Positions 56,333 to 64,000 of a DNA stretch of 64,000 nt are shown one piece after another (positions within the stretch are counted from its first letter, which is position 1; the number at the start of each line of letters is the position of its first letter). The translations under genes were made by a program, and so were the position numbers. The DNA is from Scilla litardierei. Its lineage: Eukaryota; Streptophyta; Magnoliopsida; Asparagales; Asparagaceae. The notes beneath the pieces were generated by a model. The model made no database searches and was not told the DNA's origin. It saw only the letters and a program-made list of their open reading frames with translations. The stretch covers positions 359,265,486 to 359,329,485 of the forward strand of contig CM061142.1 of the NCBI GenBank assembly GCA_030789695.1, written 5' to 3'.

Positions 56333-57380
56333 CAACAATATATTTAGAGTATACCCACTCAAGCATGAGTAAGACTCAAAGGCCCATATAAGAACCAGAA
56401 TACTTTATATACATAACACGATATTTATACCTATACCAACACACCACTCTTATATATATATACCAACGTAATCATATCACTCGTCACACTATATATGGTA
56501 AAAACACATGTTATCATATACACACAATAATATCAATCATACTTATATTTAGTCAAGTAACACCCCATAATGCAATCATTTTACACACTATAATAATATT
56601 ACAAATATCACTACACATATACAATCATAATACACTATCCCATACATGCGTACATCGTATAGTCACATACATATAATATATTCACACCATAGCAATTTAC
56701 ATATAATTGGTATGCTACTTACTACATATATCTATCCATGCATAGTTACGACATACAATAATCGTGCATACCTCATGATATACGCATACACACACAACAT
56801 CCCATAAAGGCAAGCAGTATAATACAAAATTATAACCCTATTACCATACGTATACCACACATATTCATATGGTATGTATATATCTACCTATGACTAAGCA
56901 CATACATATCTACGTAGGAACACACGCTCATACGTACTAACATATAGATCATACAATAGGCCTGCACACTTAACTGTCAGAACACCTATTATCATTACAT
57001 CTAACATGCATATGATTTCACTAGTATACTATTTCAAGCGTTAACAAGTACCATCAAATTACATACACCACTAGTAGATATATAGTATACACAGACATCC
57101 CTAAAGTGGTATAGCTATCCACACATATATTTAAATACTATCATTCATACAATTTCATATATATCATGAATAATACTGAGTATGCATATATAACACAAAA
57201 GACAATCATTAATATACTAAGGGTAGCACACTCATACAAGAGTGGTACGCAGGGGTTCACACACACTACTTATATGCATGCACCACGATAACATCACAAT
57301 AAAACTAATGGACGCACCATACTATACTAAGGTTGACTTAGACAACGGCAAGCATTAGTAGGATGACTAAGCAATAATAA
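56333..57380. other. AC-rich sequence right of F
   Basis: AT-rich DNA built of CATACATA/ACACATA words, very like 21272-21750 and 23825-24050. No gene is seen. It is probably the continuation of that block, separated by F. Confidence 0.5.
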
Positions 57381-58399
57381 GGGAACCGAAATCAAAAAGC
57401 GTAACGAAATAAGATCGGGATGAACGGGTTTAGATAAGGAGAGGATAAAGAGATAGCTTGGTTAGGTGAAACGTAGATGTAATTGTAAGTATTTAAGTAA
57501 GGGAAAGAGAGGGATAATAATATCCTTATAAAATATAGGAGAATAGTGTGTAGATGATATAAGTTAAAATATGAAGAATATAAAAATGGACATACTTGAA
57601 AAGTATTTAGAGGTCGGTACAATAAGTTGTTTGAAATAAGTTTGAGTAGTATATACATATAGTAGGAGAAGAAATGGTATATTGGATTATATAAAAGTTA
57701 TTATATGAAGAAAGTAAGATATTCGCATGAGTATGAAAGATATATGTTAGAAAATATTATAAGGTAGTCATTTAGATATTTCGGCAAAAACATTTCGAAA
57801 TTCAGAGAATGAATTTAAGTCAACTGAAGGGTAGGAAATTTAAGCTCACGCTAAATGTTTTCAAAGAATTTAAACTAGAAGAGGAATTCAAAAATAATAT
57901 TGAAAATACTTTTCGAAGGACCAGGATGGTAATGGGGAAGATTCAAAGATTGATGATGAACGACACCGGGAATCATGGGAAACGAAGTAAGGAAGTGAAT
58001 CAAATATTCAAAATATAAACACGACTGGGAAATGACGTAGTGAATCTGCTACGATAGGATTCTATGGTTATAAATTCACAAGTGTAATGATTAGGAAAAT
58101 GATAGAAATCAGGGGTTCTAATCACTGGGCCGACTAAAGATTAGGAGAAACTTAGCACTAAGACTTTCTAATGAACAAGACTGTAATAGAGATCTCAGGA
58201 AAAGGGTCCTTAGAGGATCAAGATTACGTTTTGCTGGGCCCGAGATTTGATGGACCCAAGCGAACGACTAAAGGAAAGACTCTAGAAATCTAATATGGTC
58301 AAAACCGGGTGAGAAGCTACTAGGTATTTTAAGATGAGTACGACTAAATCTTAACAAAGGTGCCTGATTATCAAACTTGGACGTGTACCTAAGTCTTCC
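57381..58399 (-). other. Unclassified DNA next to the leader of I
   Basis: Purine-rich on the plus strand. In an intact A-family element gag would start near 58405 on the minus strand, but no gag-like frame is seen; the frame there stops after a few codons. This suggests the internal region of I was replaced by non-coding DNA. The ORF at 57809-58018 has no recognisable features. Confidence 0.4.
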
Positions 58400-58517
58400 A
58401 ACCATCTAAGACAAGGGAAACGTTCACATCAGACTCAAATTTTTATGACTCGAATGTTTCGAACGTTTCGATGGATGTTTTATTATTATCGTTGTTTCGA
58501 TATTTCACAGGTGCAAT

Positions 58518-58535
58518 GACCTGCATGGGCCACCA
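58518..58535 (-). promoter_or_regulatory. Primer-binding site of I, apparently for tRNA-Ile
   Basis: The same 18-mer as at 2810-2827, eight bases inside the LTR. Its conservation while neighbouring bases differ supports it as the true primer site of this family. Confidence 0.6.
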
Positions 58536-59799
58536 CAAAAACCTGTCACGCCCCGCTTCCCAAGTACGGAAGGTGAGACGTGAAAAGATCCGCTCAGACT
58601 TGAAGCTGTGAAGACACAGTCTGATAAGCTTCTGTGTGTTCATCCATTCGCAGATTCTTGCATTGCATAAAAAACAACAACAATAATAGTAGCTCCTCTC
58701 AGACTTAAAGCTTTGAAGACACAGTCTGATAAGCGTCTGTGTATTCATCCATGTGCAGATTATTGCATTGCATAAAGAAACAATAACAATAATAATAGTA
58801 ATTGAAAGCAGTTAAAGATTAACCAACATTCAACAACATCCAATTTAAATTCAAAACATCCAGAGAGTCATAAAAGAAAAGTACAAGCGTCTGAAAGAAG
58901 GCCCAAGCATGGCCAAAACTAAAACAGAGAAAAGGGTGCTACGCACCGAAGAGTCTAACAGCAACAATCTAGGAAAGTAAACAGCAACTACGTAAGCCTC
59001 CTGCTGAAACTAAAACTGGTCTTCGGTGTCCTCAAACTGGACGTCAGCAAGGCCTCGGGCTCGACGTTAGCGAACTGCTCATCCTCAGCAACAAACTTAG
59101 ACTCTAAACCTAACATGCGACACCCAAAGAGAAAAGGGCGCATGTCAGTAAAAGTCACCAAAAAGGTAAAAGGGAGAGACTATGAGCAAGGAAACATAAT
59201 GTAATGAATGCAACTAGCAGCCTAAAATATGGTGACATGGCATGATATTCAATAATTGCAACAATTTAAAATGAGCATGATATTTAATGAATGCAGCAGT
59301 TTAAGATGAACATGATGGTTAACATTTGCATGACACGTCGTAGCAAAAAAACTACCAAACAAAATATCATGATTTCATGATAAAAACATGCATTCACATT
59401 GTGCACCGGGTTTATTCCTTACAGATGAAATGGCTGATCGGGCACACTTCTACGCTTCGTGACAGCTTAACCCTACCCCTCCACGTGTATATCTTCTTGA
59501 TCACTAGCCAGGAAGTGTTTATACATTTTAAGCTTTTTGAACACGAGCCAAGAATTATTCTTTATTTGGCATAGGGGTGCACCTAGCCTCATTCATGATG
59601 TAGGAGTCAAAATCCTACTCGCCATAGCTTACATTTCAATAGTAGCGTGTGCTACACATTCATTACAAGACATTCAATGCATGAAATGACATGAGATTAT
59701 GCAACATGATAGTATAACGTGCAAATATTAAAAGCATACAGTTATATCAAAAGTAAACATGACATGTGATATGCATGAAATGACATGGCAAGGGTGTCG

Positions 59800-59866
59800 G
59801 ATCTAGCTTCGTTGTCAAGCTAAATCAAGTATGGTGTCGGATCTAGCTTCGTTGTCAAGCTAGATC
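59800..59866. repeat. Tandem hairpins in LTR I
   Basis: GATCTAGCTT and AAGCTAAATC (one mismatch) at 59800-59826, then a perfect GATCTAGCTT/AAGCTAGATC pair at 59840-59866. Both have loop CGTTGTC and the spacing of LTR A. Confidence 0.85.
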
Positions 59867-60184
59867 AAATATAGTGTCTAGGCAACTATCATTTCACTAC
59901 CAAGTCTCTTTTATGCAAGTATTCAAAATAGCCTAAACATGGCTTAACAATTTACTGTGCAAGTTTCACTTGCCTGTAACAACGTCCGTAAGCCTCAGTT
60001 CAACAGTGTCCAGATCTCCTATGTGCTCAAACCACAATCACTAAACCTACAGTCCTGTATTATTAATATTCAATTAGTGATTTATTCAAAGCAAAGGAAA
60101 TTACAGTTTTTATCTTATTTAAACATGCGGTGTTTGGGTTTCCTATGGATCGGGGATATACCTCAACACGACGCCAGAGCTACA

Positions 60185-60207
60185 CTGACATCGGGTAGCG
60201 ACATCAG
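60185..60207. repeat. GGTAG-loop hairpin in LTR I (decayed)
   Basis: Arms CTGACATCG and CGACATCAG around GGTAG; two of nine pairs are lost at a former CpG on both arms. Confidence 0.75.
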
Positions 60208-61675
60208 GGGTTGGATTCCGGTAGTGAGCAAAATTCAGCGTTGGCTAGCGGCAGAGGTGGCCACGGAACATCGAACACGTCATGATAACGAGCAACACGA
60301 ACACCGACGGCAAAGGAAAGATGCGGTCTAGTGCTGTCAAGGGGGTGTGGATCTGATTTTGAGGGGAGATGGCAGTTTTATAGGGTTGTGTGGCAGTTTT
60401 ATAAGGAGAGGGGCTGTCAAATGACAGTTTTTTTGGAGTCTTACAGTAGATGGTGCGCCTGAGGGAGATGGGATGCTGCCTGAGGGATCTCGGCCTGGGG
60501 AGTCCGCAGCTAGGGCTGCTTGTGCGTGCAAGAAAGTTCCGTGCAGCAATTTTATTTGTGGATAAGGGGCTATTTTTGTGCGGCTATGGGTAGGGGAGAT
60601 GGCTGGCATTCAAGGGGATGGCAGGAGTTTAAGGGGTTCACCGGCAATGGGAAGGAGGCCAGAGGGTTGAGGCAAGGGGGCCGACAATGAGGTTTTAGGG
60701 GGGATGAAGGGATGGCCGGATGTTGGGTTCAAGGGGGATTCGGTAGTTTGGATGGGGGGTGTGCGTGGGCTGTCGAGGTGGGTTGCGTGCGGTTTAGGGA
60801 GGAGGAGGAGGTAGTTATGCAAGGGGAGGCCGGCAAGAGTCACTGGAGGAGGAGAGGGGTCGGGCAATGGTGACGTACGTGGGTTCTTAGAGGGAAATCG
60901 GCAGTTTTGTTTTAGGGGTTGGGTGTTTGCGCAGCTTGTGGAGGAGGAGAGATTGCACACGGTGAGGATTGGCCAGAGCAAGGAGGATGGGTGGCCGGCG
61001 TGTGTCGGCCTGGGGTGGTGGCCGATGGGTTAAGGGAAGGGGGTGTCTATGGCTAGATGCGTGAGTTGTGAAACCCTAGGGAAGCTTTACGATTTAGATG
61101 AGGAAGGTGCTATATGAGGTTGAATAGGGGTGCACCTAAGCTTGATTGGAGAGAGAGTGTGTGTGAGAGATGGGGAGGGTAGAATTAGTGTGCAAATAGA
61201 CTAGGAAAGAATGACATGTGATACGTATTATAACCTAGTGATTTGATTTAGGTTTTAATTAAGAATATGAATTAGAGATTAACTAGGGCTAATTACAGAT
61301 TTAAAGTGATTAGTGTGAAAGGAGAGTCTAACAATGTCCGATAAATACAAGAAAAATATCGGGACGACCGTGTCGACGAGAGAATCGAGACTTCGATGAT
61401 CGGTCATGAGCTAGGTCAACGAAAAACGACACTAAAAATAAAAAGATCGAACGTCAAAGTTTAGAGTTACGACACCCCTTCAATTAAAGCTAATTTGTGG
61501 GAGAATGAGCCGTGAAATGACGTTCACGAAAATCCCACAAATAAGTACTCTCTTAGAGGGTCACAACGACATACAACATCGTATGTTCGGGATACAAGAA
61601 GATGCAACTAAAAATACACGTACGGAAAAGAAAGTATGCGCACGAAAAACATATGGTCGAAAAGCAACCGTGACA

Positions 61676-62164
61676 TTTCCCCTTTAATAGAAGTAAATGT
61701 TGTGCACGTTCACGTAATTTACGAGCCCGCCTTTAATCCCACATTCGAGTGAGGTGGACTCAATGGTCGACTAGCCATGTGCCTTTGACTAAGTCGATAA
61801 TGGGCTTCTCTTGTGGGCCGCGTGGGCTTTAGTCATCTGTTAGTGAGTTATCTCGAATGCCAGCCCAATGACGCAACAATGGCCCCCGTCACATGACCTC
61901 AAAGGGTCTATACATTGAAGTCAAGCGACGTTACATCGCATTAATAGGGGCACAATAGTCGAGAAATTAGCACTCATGTTCTAGGCAGCAAAACGCCCGC
62001 CTTGTTAATTTGGATGTTTTGCCGGTTCGAAATCCAAGATACTTAGAGCCTTGGGATCTTCGACGCGTGTTTCATCATACGGTTGTTGCACTATCTATAT
62101 AAGATGGCCCCATCGGCAGAATGCAGAGGTACCTTCTTCCCTCTCTTGATTCAGATTTTCCTTC
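61676..62164. other. Spacer between head-to-head LTRs
   Basis: About 490 bp of unclassified DNA between the outward 5' ends of I and J. A TATA-like TATCTATATAAGATGG lies near 62090-62106, so it may be a piece of another LTR. No coding frame is supported. Confidence 0.4.
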
Positions 62165-64000
62165 TGTAACGGCCGGTACTCATTATTCGTTATACGGCTG
62201 TGCATATAGCAATTTCGAGTACCTGATTGGTTTTGTGCTTGGTATGTGAGTCCTGTCGTTGATTTGATAGGGCCGTAACACCTTGGTTGCATCCTTAGCA
62301 AGCCACCCTCGACGTGTGCCCAACTTGGGATTACCGTCGCTTTTGGACCCCGTATCATTGTACGCGTATCCTTTTGGAAGTTCGCGTATTTTTCTTAGCA
62401 TTGTCTTTCATTCGGACACTATAGTGTGATATGTCGTTGTGACCATCTCGGAGAGTATTAATTTGTGGAATTCATTTGGAACGTCATTTCACTGGTCATT
62501 CTCCCACGGTTTGACCTTATTTGATGAGACGCCACGTTTTTTCACTTTTGTCGTGTGGCCTTTCTATTTTTTAATTTCGTTTCTCGTCGTCGAAATTGTG
62601 TTCCGTCTCCTCTGACTTCTTTCTCTCGTCGTCGCGGTCACCCCCGTATTTTTCTTACGATTTTTGGACTTCGTTTGACCTATGTGCACTTTTCGGCCCA
62701 ACCTATTACATTTTAACCCTAGGTTTTACCTAGATTAATCCCTAATAATTAATTAATAAAATATTACATCAGATTTGGGCTTAGTCTGTTTTATATCCCC
62801 ATTTTGCCCACACACCCACGCATGAGGGTTAGAGAGAGTGGGGACTTTATTATCCTTTTATCATAAAATCCTATAATAGCATGACTTAAAAACAATTCAA
62901 AACCAAGCCCAACAGGTATGGCCCTAGACCTAGTAACTCACGTGCTGCCCATACTCTATAATTTTAACATAGGGCTTAAAAATTTTCACAGCAACTCGAA
63001 AGCACCGCCTCCTTCTTTTCACGCCAACACAAAGCCCCAAGAGACCATCGGCATCTTCTCCTCCCCCTCTCGACCCTGTCCCCACGCCCTCCGGCCAACA
63101 TCACCGGAGCCCCGCCGGTGTGCCCCGCCAAAGGATGCAGGACCTCGACACCGACCAGGTGCGGCAGCAGCCCGGACTGCACACGGCGTCGTCAGGCAAC
63201 GGCAGTCTGCCGTTCTTCGCGATAGCGGCCACCCACGCTCGGCGGTCTTTCCTCCCTCCGACCCCTAGCACCGCCGGCAACCCAGGTGACGTCTCCTCCT
63301 TCCTCTTCACCCCCTCAACACCGCTGCCAGTCCCTTCAGGCCATGCACCGCCGGAGAAACACCCCATCGACTCCTCCTTCCGTGCGTCATTGCCCTCCAG
63401 CTCCGTCAGACCCGCCTCCTCCCAGCGACAACCTTTGGCTGTGAGTTCCCTTATATGTGAACATGAACAGTACATAGCTCATATAATCAGTGTTATAAAT
63501 TATGTTAATCATATGTTAAATTATTATTTTATATAACCTGTTAAAATATTAGTATGAGTATGTTACAGTTGCAAGATGTAGGTTTTAATAAGTATGTTGC
63601 AATATGTTACATGATATTAAGTTTATACATATTAATTAGTTAGGTGATACACCTTTAATATATATTAGTTGATAGATACAATAGATTATGATGTTGTATT
63701 AGCTTATTGGGCTTGATATCACACATCCGATGTCGCAGATAAATCGGTTTCTCCGCGACCCGTTACCGTTTCCGAATCGTTCGTTCCCGTACCGTTCACG
63801 CTACAGGAATCCAACCCCTGACGTCGCTACCCGACGTCAGAGTAGCTCTCGCATCGTGTTGAGGTAAGATCTGCACCGTAGGAACCCCACACTGCATGCT
63901 AATAAGATAAAAACTGTGTTTTTACTTATTTGTAACTCACTAATCCAAGATAATAATACGGGACTGTAGGCTGGTGTTGGACTGAGCATGGGAGCTCTGG
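62165..64000 (+). repeat. Element J: A-family LTR in plus orientation (partial)
   Basis: Starts TGTAACGGCC at 62165. The parts at about 62400-62720 and 63720-64000 are clear reverse complements of the A and I LTRs (for example the block with the GGTAG hairpin and the ACCTCAACACGA-type stretch). The middle (about 62900-63440) is C-rich and diverged. It runs off the right edge, so whether it is a solo LTR or a full element is unknown. ORFs here lie in LTR sequence and are not supported. Confidence 0.75.
63818..63840. repeat. GGTAG-loop hairpin in LTR J
   Basis: Arms CTGACGTCG and CGACGTCAG around CTACC (GGTAG on the other strand) pair perfectly. Compared with LTR A, two stem pairs changed on both arms. 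Confidence 0.85.

Larger units (their letters stand above)
58400..61675 (-). mobile_element. Element I: A-family element, 5' LTR and leader
   Basis: Minus-strand LTR (58544-61675) with a leader to about 58400 that keeps the same primer-binding site as A. The internal coding region is not recognisable to its left. It may be a large non-coding derivative whose AC-rich interior was later invaded by E and F. That link is inference. The other LTR is not in the window. Confidence 0.65.
58544..61675 (-). repeat. 5' LTR of I
   Basis: Element-strand start TGTCACGGTTGC at 61675 and end GGGGCGTGACA at 58544, 3132 bp. It shares the hairpin pair (59800-59866), the GGTAG-loop hairpin (60185-60207) and many blocks with LTR A. 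It differs strongly in the GC-rich middle (60330-61030), where it is G-rich. A near-duplicate segment of about 130 bp occurs at about 58580-58660 and 58690-58780. ORFs at 60337-60981 on the minus strand are Pro-rich products of this composition and not supported. Confidence 0.8.

Noticed and set aside
60337..60981. Two Pro-rich minus-strand ORFs
   Set aside because: Located in the G-rich middle of LTR I, not conserved in LTR A, composition-driven.
62018..62045. tRNA T-arm-like GGTTCGAAATCC
   Set aside because: The flanking bases do not form a T-stem and no acceptor or anticodon arms are found.

Overview
The window looks like nuclear DNA of a flowering plant that is almost entirely nested transposable elements. 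The evidence is plant-type Ty3/gypsy lineages (Tekay-like, Athila-like, Tat-like), Ty1/copia elements including a SIRE/Maximus-like one, a probable Helitron carrying plant gene exons, and one exon of a nuclear poly(A)-binding protein (PABPN-type RRM). I see no intact host gene, no tRNA or rRNA gene and no CRISPR array. A run of 500 Ns (20772-21271) is an assembly gap. Element letters A-J are used below.

Left cluster (1-20771). Element A (minus strand, 1-5640, runs off the left edge) is a Tekay-like gypsy element with gag, protease and reverse transcriptase, a 2.8 kb LTR, an apparent tRNA-Ile primer-binding site and a probable 114-nt intron between gag and protease. A is inserted in the integrase of B, a decayed Tat-like gypsy element (minus, 5641-7535). 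A copia element C (plus, from 7536) lies on the other side of B; its 5' LTR, primer site, a GGCC-rich leader, gag and protease are visible. C is split at 10767-19971 by D, a young non-autonomous Athila-like element (two 1560-bp LTRs, target duplication TGTAT, gag and protease only). The pol gene of C resumes at 19977 and runs into the N gap.

Middle (21272-56332). AC-rich DNA (21272-24050) carries E, a solo SIRE-type LTR (21751-23824, duplication CTATA). At 24051 a Helitron-like 5' end begins; its likely 3' end is near 56332. This candidate Helitron F holds host-like exons in its left part: a two-exon gene start, a duplicated exon-like unit and a PABPN RRM exon. Two LTR elements sit inside F. 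G (minus, 32760-41295, duplication CCATG) is a Tat-like element that has lost gag but keeps a nearly intact pol and an antisense, intron-containing extra gene. H (plus, 41845-54212, duplication TATCA) is a complete SIRE/Maximus-like copia element with gag, pol and a third ORF, all damaged by stops and frameshifts.

Right end (56333-64000). AC-rich DNA resumes, followed by I, the 5' LTR and leader of an A-family element on the minus strand (58400-61675). After a 490-bp spacer comes J, an A-family LTR in the opposite orientation that continues past the window. The A-family LTRs share RNA-like hairpins, some with paired substitutions that keep the stem. The D and E/H families independently carry dense arrays of short palindromes. 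All function calls are from reading motifs in the translated sequence; no database search was possible.
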